From: Planctomycetota bacterium
GTDB lineage: Bacteria > Planctomycetota > Phycisphaerae > SM23-33
Direction of reading: 5' to 3'
NCBI GenBank assembly: GCA_030635145.1
Contig: DAOVZK010000006.1
Span: 1 to 64,000, forward strand
Length of the DNA: 64,000 nucleotides
The notes under the pieces were generated by a model. It was given only the letters and a program-made list of their open reading frames with translations, had not been told where the DNA came from and did no database searches. The first letter of the stretch is position 1. Every line of letters begins with the position of its first letter. A program made the position numbers and the translations under genes. Below, piece after piece: positions 39,651-49,565 of the stretch.

Positions 39651-41543
39651 ATGGGAAATGAAAAAAAGACAGATTTATTTATTGGCAAATTGCTTGATTT
39701 GGCAAAAATTAAATTTGAACCAAATGGAAGTAATATAAAAGAAATTCAGGACGCATTGAAAACTGCTTCTAAAAAAGGAACAGGAAAAATTGGTTTCCCA
39801 GAATTTACCGCAAAATCAAAAGATTTTATAATCGTAATTGAAAATAAAGCAGATATTGAGAAACAGGCAGAATATAAAGATGACGAAAAGATTGAATTGT
39901 CAACCAAGACAAAATCAATTACAGATTATGCTGAAAATGGAGCATTGCATTATGCTAACGAAATAATAAAAAAGACTTCGTTTAAAAAAGTTTTTGCCTT
40001 TGGATGTTCGGGAGATGAAAAACACCACATAATCAGACCAATTTTCGTTGACGAAAAAGATTATAAATTACTGCAACCCATTGAAAATTTTGAAAATTTC
40101 TTTGAAGACAATATTGAAAAATATTACAGTGAGCAAGTGTTGGAGGAAACACCAACGGAAACGCTTGAACTCGAAGATATAATCAAAAAATCATCTGAAC
40201 TGCACGAATATTTAAGAAACTATGGGCAGTTGGGCGATAGTGAAAAACCGCTTGTTGTTTCAGCAATTCTTCTCGCCTTAAGAGAAAAATCCTTTGATAT
40301 AAATTCATTAACAGGTGATGACGTAAAAACGGACGGACAGAAAATATACAATGCTCTTTCAACTCATATGAAAAGGGTAAAAGTAAAACCTGAAACCAAG
40401 AAAGAGCAAGTTTTAAGTCAGTTTAATGTTGTAAAAGACCGAACAACATTAAATCAAGTGGATGAGCGACTTGCGAAAACACCTTTGAAATATTTTGCCG
40501 ATTTTCTGCAAAAAAATGTTTATGCAACTATTGTTGAAAATTCGCCCGAGGATGTTTTAGGTCGTTTTTACGGCGAATTTATTCGTTACAGCGGTGGAGA
40601 TGGACAAACTTTGGGAGTTGTACTAACACCAAGCCACATTACAGAATTGTTTTGCGATTTAATAGATTTGAAACCAACAGACACTGTATTTGACCCCTGT
40701 TGTGGAACAGGCGGTTTTTTAATTACCGCTATGAATAAAATGCTTGAACAAGCTAAACCAACAGAAAAAGAAATCATAAGAGCAGAAAAAATACATGGAA
40801 TTGAAATAAGAGAAGATATGTTTTCTATTGCCACCACGAATATGATTTTCAGGGGCGATGGAAAAAGTAATTTGATAAAAAATAATTTTTTAAAGCGAGA
40901 AACAGAAAAAATTAGAGCCAATAATTATTCTGTTGGTTTTATGAATCCGCCTTATTCGCAAGGAAAGGGGAAAGATACCGCTCATTTATCCGAAATTAAT
41001 TTTATCAAACACCTGCTAGATGGCTTGGCAGACGGTGGTAGATGTGTTGTTATTGTGCCACAATCTACAATGGTTGGTAATAAAAAAGAAGATAAGCAGG
41101 TAAAAAAACAAATTCTTAAAAATCATACACTTGAAGGAGTAATTACATTAAACAAAGAAACTTTTTACGGAGTAGGAACAAATCCGTGTATTGCAGTTTT
41201 TACTACTCATAAGCCACATCCAGAAAAAAAGTATTGCAAATTTGTAAACTTCGAGAATGATGGTTTTGAAGTGCATAAACACGTTGGATTAGTAGAAACA
41301 GAAAGAGCAAAAGAGAGAAAAGCCCACTTGCTTAATTGTTGGTTACACGATGCACCAGCCGAAAGTAAATTTATGGTAAAAGCTACCATATCAGCCCAAG
41401 ACGAATGGCTGCACTCGTTCTATTATTTTAACGATGAAATACCCAAAGAAGAAGATTTTGAAAACACAATTGCCAATTATCTCTCTTTTGAGTTTAATAT
41501 GCTTATACAAGGCAGAGAATATTTATTTGAAAATGCGGAATAA
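39651..41543 (+). CDS. BcgI A-like restriction-modification subunit: N-terminal PD-(D/E)XK nuclease candidate plus N6-adenine methylase
   Basis: GFPEFTAKSKDFIIVIENK (D-x5-ENK) N-terminal; VFDPCCGTGGFL and NPPY methylase motifs; 630 aa. Confidence 0.82.
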   Translation: MGNEKKTDLFIGKLLDLAKIKFEPNGSNIKEIQDALKTASKKGTGKIGFPEFTAKSKDFIIVIENKADIEKQAEYKDDEKIELSTKTKSITDYAENGALHYANEIIKKTSFKKVFAFGCSGDEKHHIIRPIFVDEKDYKLLQPIENFENFFEDNIEKYYSEQVLEETPTETLELEDIIKKSSELHEYLRNYGQLGDSEKPLVVSAILLALREKSFDINSLTGDDVKTDGQKIYNALSTHMKRVKVKPETKKEQVLSQFNVVKDRTTLNQVDERLAKTPLKYFADFLQKNVYATIVENSPEDVLGRFYGEFIRYSGGDGQTLGVVLTPSHITELFCDLIDLKPTDTVFDPCCGTGGFLITAMNKMLEQAKPTEKEIIRAEKIHGIEIREDMFSIATTNMIFRGDGKSNLIKNNFLKRETEKIRANNYSVGFMNPPYSQGKGKDTAHLSEINFIKHLLDGLADGGRCVVIVPQSTMVGNKKEDKQVKKQILKNHTLEGVITLNKETFYGVGTNPCIAVFTTHKPHPEKKYCKFVNFENDGFEVHKHVGLVETERAKERKAHLLNCWLHDAPAESKFMVKATISAQDEWLHSFYYFNDEIPKEEDFENTIANYLSFEFNMLIQGREYLFENAE

Positions 41544-41544
41544 T

Positions 41545-42621
41545 ATGAAATTGTTATTGAAAAATAGAGAGTGGAAAGAGTTTTTTATTAGTGATATCTT
41601 TTCAAATATTCAAAGGGGGAAAAGACTAAAAAAAGGAGACCACAAAGCAGGTAGAACACCTTATGTTTCTTCCACTTCGATGAATAATGGAATTGATAAT
41701 TTTATTGGAAATAAAGAAAATGTTCGCGTATTTTCAAGCTGTTTGAGCCTTGCAAATAGTGGTAGTGTTGGGGCTTGTTTTTATCAACCGTTTAAATTTA
41801 TAGCAAGCGACCACGTAACAAAATTAGCGAATGACGAATTTAATAAATACATTTTACAATTTCTTTCAACAATAATTTCAAGGTTAGGTGAAAAATATAG
41901 TTTTAACAGAGAAATTAATGATACAAGAATAAAAAGAGAAAAAATTCATCTTCCTACTACACGCGAAGGAAAACCCGATTACGCATTTATGGAAGCCTAT
42001 ATGCGAGAAAAAGAACAAAAAAAAATAAAAGCATATAAAAACTATGTTTCAAAAAGAATAAGCAAATTAGAAAAGACTAAAAAGGTTGTTTCGATTGCAG
42101 AGAAAGAATGGGAAGAGTTTGAACTTGGAAAGATGTTTGAATTAATTCAAGGTAAATCAAAAGGTTTAAATCACTTAATTAAAACTAAAGCAGGGGTCAA
42201 TTATTTAGGTGCAACAAATCTTAACAATGGCGTTCTATGTCAGGTAAAAGAAGAACCAAGTTTAATCCAGAAAGGAAATTCAATAGCGTTCATTAGAAAT
42301 GGTGAGGGGTCTATGGGGTATTCTGTTTACAAAACTGAAAATTTTATTGCTACTTCTGATATATCTGTTGGTTATAATCCTAAACTAAATAGATATGTAG
42401 GGACATTTATTACAACAGTAGCCGACAAAGTTAGGGGAAAATATAATTTTGGCTACAAACGAAGCGGTAAAAGATTGGTAAAAGAAAAAATCTTACTTCC
42501 AATCGATGAAAATAAAGAGCCTGATTATAATTTTATGGAAAGTTATATGAAATGGATTGAATTGAATAAGTTGAAAGAGTATTTGAAGTATAAAAAATGC
42601 ACAATAAATCGTTGCACCTAA
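41545..42621 (+). CDS. Specificity subunit with two target-recognition half-repeats
   Basis: Internal duplication: EWKEFFISDIF../EWEEFELGKMF.. and KPDYAFMEAYM/EPDYNFMESYM; starts 1 bp after the upstream stop. Confidence 0.85.
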   Translation: MKLLLKNREWKEFFISDIFSNIQRGKRLKKGDHKAGRTPYVSSTSMNNGIDNFIGNKENVRVFSSCLSLANSGSVGACFYQPFKFIASDHVTKLANDEFNKYILQFLSTIISRLGEKYSFNREINDTRIKREKIHLPTTREGKPDYAFMEAYMREKEQKKIKAYKNYVSKRISKLEKTKKVVSIAEKEWEEFELGKMFELIQGKSKGLNHLIKTKAGVNYLGATNLNNGVLCQVKEEPSLIQKGNSIAFIRNGEGSMGYSVYKTENFIATSDISVGYNPKLNRYVGTFITTVADKVRGKYNFGYKRSGKRLVKEKILLPIDENKEPDYNFMESYMKWIELNKLKEYLKYKKCTINRCT

Positions 42622-42690
42622 TTTTTTCACTGTCGCTTCAAAATGCAGGTGAACTCCGGCGTTCGATTCAATCTGGACACTACCTTCCAC

Positions 42691-44229
42691 TTAGTATTCT
42701 TTTCGTTTTCGGGCCGGGGGGATGTCCAAAATTCCGCGATACTTCGCGACGGTGCGGCGGGCAATGTCGATGCCGTGCTTGGCGAGGGCTTCGGAGAGTT
42801 GGTCATCGTTCAGCGGGGCAGCCTTGTCTTCGTTGTTTACGATTTCGCGCATCTTTTCCTTCACGGCGTCCCAGCTCATATCTTCGCCGGCTGCGTTTTT
42901 CGTACCGCCGGAAAAGAACATCCTCAGCGGAAAGATTCCCTGCGGGGTCTGCACGTATTTTCCAGACACTGCTCTGCTGACGGTGGCGATATGCACGCCG
43001 ACTTTCCCGGCGATGTCAGCCATCGGTAGCGGCTTGAGTGCCTCTTTGCCATGAAACAGAAAATTATGCTGCACTTTGAAAACTTCCTCGCTGACTCGCA
43101 AAATCGTGTGCCGCCGTTGGGCAATGGCACTGATTAACCACTCGGCCGAGCGAATGTTTTTACGTAAAAACTGCTTGGCGTTCTTGTCGGTGTTGCGGTC
43201 GCGGGCAGCGGTACTGTAGTAGTCGTTAATTCCGAGCCGCGGTGAATTCTTGTCAGCCATCGTTACGATAACCTCATCGTTTTCGCCGATGGTCACCATC
43301 ACGTCGGGATTGATAATCGGCGCCGACTGTTGGCCGATAAGCAGGCCCGGCCGCGGTGAAAGCTTCGAGATATATTTTATGCCCTGCTTTATGTCGTCGA
43401 GGTTTCGCCCGAGACGCTTGGCGATGTCGGGGAGGCGGTTCATTTCGATTTCGCGAAGGAAGTTCGTCACCAGCGTGCGCGGTAGTCCGACATCCTCACC
43501 TGCATCGGATTTAACTTGCAGCTGGATCAACAGACATTCCTTCAGGTCGCGTGCACCGATGCCGGTCGGTTCGAGCGTCTGAACATATTTCAACGCCTCG
43601 CGCATCGCAGCTACCGACGAGTCTTTCTCCTGCGCCGTCATCCCAGCAGTGCCGGAATCCTGCAGATACTGATTGACCTTCTCGGCGAGTTGCTCGAGCG
43701 ACACTCGCAGGTAACCGTCAGGGTCGAGCGAATCGATAATCAAAAGCCCGGCAGCCTGCAGCGATTCTGGCACCTCCACGAACCGCCACTGATCACGCAA
43801 GTAGTCGCTGAGCGACCCCTGCTGCGCGGGTGTGTTCGCCATCGCTTCCATTTTCCGGTCGGTTTCGCCGTAGTCGGAAGATTTTCGCGGCATCGGCGCG
43901 TCGGAGTTGGCAAAGTCCGAACCATACTCGCTGGTCATGCTGTCGAGTCGCTGAAAATCTTCGGTGTTGCTGTCGTCGTCGCGGACAACCATGTCGGTTT
44001 CCCCGCGGTCGAAAGTTTCGTCGGTTTCCGGTGTGGTGTCGGGCGGATTTTCGTCGGGCGTTTCGCGCATCTCCAGCACCGGATTCGATTCCATCTCGGT
44101 TTCGATCCGTTCCTGCAGATTCAGCATCGGCAGCTGAAGAATTTCCATCGCCTGGATGATCCTCGGTGAGAGTTTCATCTCCTGCGACATGCGAAGTTGT
44201 TGTGAAGTATCGAGCCTCATTTGAGCCAA
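42691..44229 (-). CDS. rpoN: RNA polymerase sigma-54 factor
   Basis: LRMSQEMKLSPRIIQAMEILQLPMLNLQERI; C-terminal RRTVAKYRGILDIPPARKRK (RpoN box). Confidence 0.97.
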   Translation of the reverse strand: MAQMRLDTSQQLRMSQEMKLSPRIIQAMEILQLPMLNLQERIETEMESNPVLEMRETPDENPPDTTPETDETFDRGETDMVVRDDDSNTEDFQRLDSMTSEYGSDFANSDAPMPRKSSDYGETDRKMEAMANTPAQQGSLSDYLRDQWRFVEVPESLQAAGLLIIDSLDPDGYLRVSLEQLAEKVNQYLQDSGTAGMTAQEKDSSVAAMREALKYVQTLEPTGIGARDLKECLLIQLQVKSDAGEDVGLPRTLVTNFLREIEMNRLPDIAKRLGRNLDDIKQGIKYISKLSPRPGLLIGQQSAPIINPDVMVTIGENDEVIVTMADKNSPRLGINDYYSTAARDRNTDKNAKQFLRKNIRSAEWLISAIAQRRHTILRVSEEVFKVQHNFLFHGKEALKPLPMADIAGKVGVHIATVSRAVSGKYVQTPQGIFPLRMFFSGGTKNAAGEDMSWDAVKEKMREIVNNEDKAAPLNDDQLSEALAKHGIDIARRTVAKYRGILDIPPARKRKEY

Positions 44230-44371
44230 ACCACTAACGTAACATTTTCCTCAAAAACATCTTACAATCCTCTCCGCCGAGCACGGCCGAGAGGTGACAC
44301 CACTGTATCGGACTTAAGTATAGCAAATTGTATGCCGAAATGGCTTATTTTTGTAATTATTTTTCGACGAT

Positions 44372-44532
44372 TTAGAGCGATTAACGATTAAGATGCGGGA
44401 TGCAGGCGCCAGCGAGGACAAGGCTGATAAGGACGCTGAAGCAGGCATAGTAAGCTATGCCGATGCAAGCGGACGCAATCAGCCGACGCCGCAGCCAGCA
44501 TGAACCCCGCAGGTTAAGCGTTAGTTGCTCTA
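44372..44532. repeat. TAGAGC-family structured repeat, copy A
   Basis: Long near-palindromic ends plus core AAGGACGCTGAAGCAG-GCATAGTAAGCTATGC-CGATGCAAGCGGACGC. Confidence 0.8.
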
Positions 44533-44612
44533 GCCGGTTCCCCAAAAATTCCGCATTTTTCCGACGATCTCGGTGGTATTTGGGCGAATTTGGAGCTATC
44601 GTAAACTTGATC

Positions 44613-45557
44613 ATGAAAGAGTCAGACTTTTTAACGTGGATTTACTCCCAAAACGGCTTCGACCCCGAAAAGGTTCCCGTCGGCCCGGGTGACGACATGG
44701 GCATTGTGAATCTAGACGCCGATACGCCGCTGCTGGTGGGGGTCGATCAGGTTCTCGACGGGGTGCATTTTAATCTGGCGTTGCATGGGGCGGAGGCAGC
44801 TGGGCGCAAAGCAATGGCACGCAATCTTTCCGACGTAGCTGCGATGGCGGCCTTGCCGGTCGGAGCTGTCGCGTCGGTGGCCTTGCCGAAAGGTTTTTCG
44901 CAAAACGACGCGCAGCAAATTTACGCGGGGCTGCGAAAACTTGGTGACGAATTCGCTTGTCCCTTAGTCGGGGGCGACGTAAGCACGTGGGCAGGGCCGT
45001 TGGGTATAAGCGTTACGATTTTCGCCAAGCCCGCCGGTGCCACAGGTGGCATCAAACCCGTGCTTCGCAGCGGTGCCCGCAGCGGAAACGCAATTCTCGT
45101 AACCGGACAGCTGGGCGGGTCGTGGTACGGGAAGCATCATCTCGAATTCGTTCCGCGTGTTCGCGAGGCGATACTGTTGGGGTTGAAGTATCGGCTGCGG
45201 GCGATGATCGATATTTCCGACGGGCTGACCAAAGACCTTGGGCGAATCTGCAAGGCCTCAAACGTCGGTGCCGAAATCTGGGAAGACGCAATCCCCATCC
45301 GGCCGGGTGCGGGTAAGGATCGCGACCCGAAAGCCTCGCCGCTGGACGCTGCCCTAAACGATGGCGAAGATTACGAGCTGCTGTTTACGGTTCCCAAGGG
45401 TCAGGTCGAAAAAATTATGCAAGATGTCGCGGATGGAAAAATTCCCGTAGCGATTTCCCACATCGGAACGATCACCAAGCAACAAACCCTGACGCTGGTT
45501 TCACCCGACGGTTCGCAGTGCCCACTTACGGATGGGGGTTGGGATCACGAGACGTAG
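44613..45557 (+). CDS. thiL: Thiamine-monophosphate kinase
   Basis: VGPGDDMGIV...LLVGVDQVLDGVHF; MIDISDGLTKDLGRI; start trimmed to MKESDFLTW. Confidence 0.92.
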   Translation: MKESDFLTWIYSQNGFDPEKVPVGPGDDMGIVNLDADTPLLVGVDQVLDGVHFNLALHGAEAAGRKAMARNLSDVAAMAALPVGAVASVALPKGFSQNDAQQIYAGLRKLGDEFACPLVGGDVSTWAGPLGISVTIFAKPAGATGGIKPVLRSGARSGNAILVTGQLGGSWYGKHHLEFVPRVREAILLGLKYRLRAMIDISDGLTKDLGRICKASNVGAEIWEDAIPIRPGAGKDRDPKASPLDAALNDGEDYELLFTVPKGQVEKIMQDVADGKIPVAISHIGTITKQQTLTLVSPDGSQCPLTDGGWDHET

Positions 45558-45584
45558 GGATTGGGTGTCACTTACCGCGGTTGT

Positions 45585-46337
45585 TTAATGTCCGTTAAAA
45601 AATACGACGAGCAGGTCCCAGCAGATGTGCGAGCAGACAGCTACGCCGAATCCGCGCCAGGCAAACAGTACGCCCCACCACATTCCCGCCAGCGCCAAAA
45701 ATACGACACTGCCCCACCGAATCGCCGCCGCCCCGTGCAGCTGCGCGCCGGACAAATGGCATAGCGCGAACAAAATTCCCGAAACCACAATCGCCCCCAC
45801 CACCACGCGGTTTTCTTTGCGTTTCATCGCGTCGGTGAAGATCAAAAGCGCGATGCTGATGAAGACCATGCGGAACAGAAATTCTTCGTATACCCCTGCC
45901 CCGACAGATTCCAGCACGCCGCGCAGCATGGGGTGACTTTGCTCGCGGATTTGCGCCGGTACGGGAATTTTGCCCGTCATCCAGTTTGCTGCGATCAGCG
46001 GAAGAATCGAAATCGCGCCTTCGACGACCATTCCGATTATGGCGGTGAAGCTGATGTGATGTTTGTGTTTCCCTCGCCCGAGATGCATGAGATGCTGCGC
46101 GAACAGCACGACGAGTATGACGATGGCGGGGAGAAATTTGCCAGCCACGCCCATCATCGAAAAGACGTAACGCAGATATTCCGGCACCAGCAGCGCGCTG
46201 CCGAGCTTTGCCGAAAACGCATGAAAAAACAGCAGCAACCCCGCCACCAGCACCAGTTGATTCAACGGCCGATGAACCTCAGCCCCATAGCTGTGGTCGT
46301 CGGGTGCGAAAACGCATTGGTCTTTTTCTCGTTTCAT
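45585..46337 (-). CDS. CPBP family intramembrane glutamic protease
   Basis: GAGVYEEFLFRMV; LCHLSG; HICWDLLV. Confidence 0.85.
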   Translation of the reverse strand: MKREKDQCVFAPDDHSYGAEVHRPLNQLVLVAGLLLFFHAFSAKLGSALLVPEYLRYVFSMMGVAGKFLPAIVILVVLFAQHLMHLGRGKHKHHISFTAIIGMVVEGAISILPLIAANWMTGKIPVPAQIREQSHPMLRGVLESVGAGVYEEFLFRMVFISIALLIFTDAMKRKENRVVVGAIVVSGILFALCHLSGAQLHGAAAIRWGSVVFLALAGMWWGVLFAWRGFGVAVCSHICWDLLVVFFNGH

Positions 46338-46735
46338 TGGCGGGGGCTTTCTTTTCGTTCTGACGGGAAAATCAGATACTCGCGATTTTTCTTCACCGTT
46401 TTCGGCCCGATCCCGTGGATTTTTTCCAGGTCGGCTGGAACGTCAAACGCACCCACACCGTGCTGCTGGCGATATGCGATGATCGCTTCTGCCCTAGTCG
46501 GTCCGATTCCGCTTAGTCGCTGAAGTGCCGCCGCCGCCGCCGTGTTGGGATCGATAAATTCGCGAGCCGCCCGAACTTTGGCAGCGTCTGCATTTGGGTA
46601 TTTCTCAAACCAGCAACGATCAGATAGTCCAACCGCGGCGATCCCGATCCACGCTGCTCCGACAATCGCAATCACCGCACAGAGATTGGGCTTTGATAAC
46701 CCAACATCCAAGTATGTGTGCATTCGGTTTGCCAT
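46334..46735 (-). CDS. ComEA-like helix-hairpin-helix protein
   Basis: TM segment then LQRLSGIGPTRAEAIIAYRQQHG...LEKIHGIGPKTVKKNREYL. Confidence 0.8.
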   Translation of the reverse strand: MANRMHTYLDVGLSKPNLCAVIAIVGAAWIGIAAVGLSDRCWFEKYPNADAAKVRAAREFIDPNTAAAAALQRLSGIGPTRAEAIIAYRQQHGVGAFDVPADLEKIHGIGPKTVKKNREYLIFPSERKESPRQ

Positions 46736-46760
46736 TATAGTTATGTTTCCGCGGTCTATC

Positions 46761-46905
46761 TAGAGCAGTTACGATTAGCTGGCTGCGTCCGCTTGCATCG
46801 GCCCGTACGGGTCTGCTTCGGCGTCCTTACAAGCCTCACATTTTGCCGCCCCCGTTGGGGGTCACTGACGCAGAAACTGTAAAATTGCAATCTTAAAATG
46901 CTCTA
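46761..46905. repeat. TAGAGC-family structured repeat, copy C (core on minus strand)
   Basis: Reverse complement core AAGGACGCCGAAGCAG-ACCCGTACGGG-CCGATGCAAGCGGACGC; ends TAGAGCA/TGCTCTA. Confidence 0.75.
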
Positions 46906-46906
46906 A

Positions 46907-48412
46907 TCATACAAACTTGTTGCGTGCAGCCTTGAGAGTTTGCATTTCCGTCAGTGCCATTTTTGGTGTCATGTCACTCGCGCAAAGCCCGCCGTTAGGA
47001 AGATGATGCGGTGATCCGTCGCTTAAGTCGCGCCAGCAGAGGCTGTCGACGAACGGTTTGCTGGCGGCTACCTTGTATACCGCGTGCAGCCATTCTGCCT
47101 GTAGCCGCTGCGACCACATAGCGTGCCAGGCCCCGGCGTTTCGCGCATGGGCTGCGCCGCTCCAGGCGTCGTTGCGATTTCCGCGCACGCTTGACGGCAC
47201 TTGGCAGGCCGTCAAATGCAGCGTCTTGCCTTGTACCAAAAATTCGTCCATCAACGAACTGATCTGCATCAGATCGCGAGCATAGTACCCGTCGCAGGCG
47301 GCACCCATTTGCAGATGGATTCCGAACGCGTCGCATTGGACGTCGTTCTGGAAGGCCATGTCGGCGTAGAGCATCGGTGGGATGGTGCGTTGGTTTCGCG
47401 CGTAGTATTCGCCCCATGGATGCGCCAGGTCGATCAGCACGGTGCTGTCGGGTGCGAGTTTTTTGACGAACCGGCAGCACGTTCGGGTCAGTTCGGTGAT
47501 CTGCTCAAAGTTCAGATTGTACGAGTTAATCGCCGCCAGTCCGGAAACGACTTTCCACAGCTGCACCTTGCCGTCGTAACGCTCGATGACGCCCCGCAGG
47601 TGGTGGAAGATTCGTTTTTGCAGTTCGTCGAAATCGTTCCGCCAAAACGCCAGCCATTCCGGTAGAAACCCGTCCTCGAAGCTAAGCAGCGGCCCGGCGT
47701 GAACGGGAACGTTTTTTTCCGTCGCCCAATCAATCCAGCTGTCGACTTCTTCGAAGCGAAATTGCGTTTCGGCCGGTTCGACGTTGGCCCAGATTATTGG
47801 AACCGAAACGAAATTTGCCGACTCGCTGATAATTTCACCCCCGGTCGTGATATCCGCGCTTGGGTTGACCATGATTCCGAGTGTCGGCTTTGGTTTTCCT
47901 AACCGCACGCGTTTTTTTGTCAGCAGCTCGGCGTGGAACAGCGCCATTTTTTCACCGAACAGCATTGCTTTGTTCAAGACGTCGTCGGCGATGACCGACC
48001 CGGCCGCGGGGTCGGCGGCGCTGGTGTTTAATGCCTCTATGAACCCCGCCGTGATCGCGCGAAATTCGTTATTCAACCCCTCGGATGTTTTGGTGTCGAA
48101 CAGGCCCCAGTCTTCGCGCTTTTGATAGAGTCGCATGATTTGCCCGCGGGCGAGTTCGAGGTTCAGCGAGTATGGTTTGGCTCGCGGAGTTAACCGCGTC
48201 GTCGATAGCAAGTACACCCCGCAGCTGTTTGTCGCCCACAGCACCGCCAACCCGCTGGGCCCGCTGGTGTTTTTTACGCAGGTAATTTCGTTGCCCTCGC
48301 AAAGCAGGTCGGCACGCAGGGGGATTGCGTCCTGTCCGAACACATACGATCCAGACAGGTCGACACTTTTGGCGGGGGCACCGTGTTTATAAGCTTCAAA
48401 CTTCAACATCAT
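46907..48412 (-). CDS. GH10-like endo-1,4-beta-xylanase/glycoside hydrolase family protein
   Basis: GH10-like layout (VHAGPLLSFEDGFLPEWL, WKVVSGLAAIN, GIHLQMG), distant. Confidence 0.5.
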   Translation of the reverse strand: MMLKFEAYKHGAPAKSVDLSGSYVFGQDAIPLRADLLCEGNEITCVKNTSGPSGLAVLWATNSCGVYLLSTTRLTPRAKPYSLNLELARGQIMRLYQKREDWGLFDTKTSEGLNNEFRAITAGFIEALNTSAADPAAGSVIADDVLNKAMLFGEKMALFHAELLTKKRVRLGKPKPTLGIMVNPSADITTGGEIISESANFVSVPIIWANVEPAETQFRFEEVDSWIDWATEKNVPVHAGPLLSFEDGFLPEWLAFWRNDFDELQKRIFHHLRGVIERYDGKVQLWKVVSGLAAINSYNLNFEQITELTRTCCRFVKKLAPDSTVLIDLAHPWGEYYARNQRTIPPMLYADMAFQNDVQCDAFGIHLQMGAACDGYYARDLMQISSLMDEFLVQGKTLHLTACQVPSSVRGNRNDAWSGAAHARNAGAWHAMWSQRLQAEWLHAVYKVAASKPFVDSLCWRDLSDGSPHHLPNGGLCASDMTPKMALTEMQTLKAARNKFV

Positions 48413-48839
48413 AAAATCCAGGGCATAATTTTGCGTGATTGTAAACGCTAACGCCGTTTCGCCGCTCGATCTTTCGCGCTTTGACTATTCGGCCGCTGCA
48501 TTATAACTACAACTCGCCCCAAAAAGACACCCGCAACTCAAAACGAGGAAATTTTTCGTCGCCTTGCCAGAAAAAATCTGAGCGCAACCAAACCGGGCGT
48601 TAACACACATGGTTTATGTAGGGGAATTAGTCCTCACCGATTAAGGTAAAAAATTTATATATTTGTTCTTGACAATCTGAGCGATATTTGCGATGCTCGA
48701 TCTCAGGTATACCCGTTGTAAGCGCGTTATGTTTGTTCTTAGAGTCTACAGTTAGGGTTGACTTCACTTCACCAGATGTCGAAGTAGGGGCTTCCACCTT
48801 TTATCGTAACTTTCCGCAAGGAAGGGAAGGAGAATTTCT

Positions 48840-49556
48840 ATGCAAAAGACAAGAACTTTTCTCGTTACGTTGTTTGTTGTATGTGCTTTAACTACCGTGT
48901 CTTGGGGCTGGACGCCCCTGCCAGCCGTCACTCATTATAACATGGCCACAAGAGTTTTGGACTACTCAACAATGGACGACTATGTCGATCAATTTGACGA
49001 TATGGGCTTGAATTACAACAGCATAGTTTCTTATGCTGCCAACGAACCGTCGGATCCACACATCGGGTATTCCGGGTTGTCCAATCAGTCCTATCTATCC
49101 TGGGACCTGAATAACGAACAGGTCGGGCGACTGATTCACTGCGCCAGCGACAACAGTGTCTCATCGCACTGGGGCATTGGTCCGTGGTGGAGTGAATTTG
49201 CCATTGAGGGCAAAGCGGCTACAATGTCGGGACCGGCAATGAGTTCCCCGTTTACTGGGACATATTCACAGAAAATGTCGGCGTTCTATTCCGCCCAGGT
49301 GTCACTTAACAACACCTATACCGCCTGGTTTAACACCCAGTGGTGGCCAACCTTTGCCCCAACCAGTTACGTAAACACGGGTTTGTTAAATGGGATGCGA
49401 ATGACCGAAGCTGTACTCATCGCATTTTTCGATTATCACCTGCAGGAAAGTGCAATGGCACCGGCGGGTTCGCCTGTTCCGGAACCGGCAACGCTTGCGT
49501 TGCTTGGTGTTGGACTGGGAGCCTTGGCTGCCAAACGACGAAAACGTAAGAAGTAA
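48840..49556 (+). CDS. PEP-CTERM sorted secreted protein
   Basis: Signal peptide and C-terminal VPEPATLALLGVGLGALAAKRRKRKK. Confidence 0.9.
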   Translation: MQKTRTFLVTLFVVCALTTVSWGWTPLPAVTHYNMATRVLDYSTMDDYVDQFDDMGLNYNSIVSYAANEPSDPHIGYSGLSNQSYLSWDLNNEQVGRLIHCASDNSVSSHWGIGPWWSEFAIEGKAATMSGPAMSSPFTGTYSQKMSAFYSAQVSLNNTYTAWFNTQWWPTFAPTSYVNTGLLNGMRMTEAVLIAFFDYHLQESAMAPAGSPVPEPATLALLGVGLGALAAKRRKRKK

Positions 49557-49565
49557 TTCAGTAGC

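Noticed and set aside
39651-42621. Classical type I R-M locus or anti-phage island with more genes
   Set aside because: Only two genes; no hsdR; neighbours are housekeeping smpB and rpoN
44457-44612. N-terminal extension of ThiL in the ORF track
   Set aside because: Runs through repeat copy A; the ThiL family start fits MKESDFLTW at 44613
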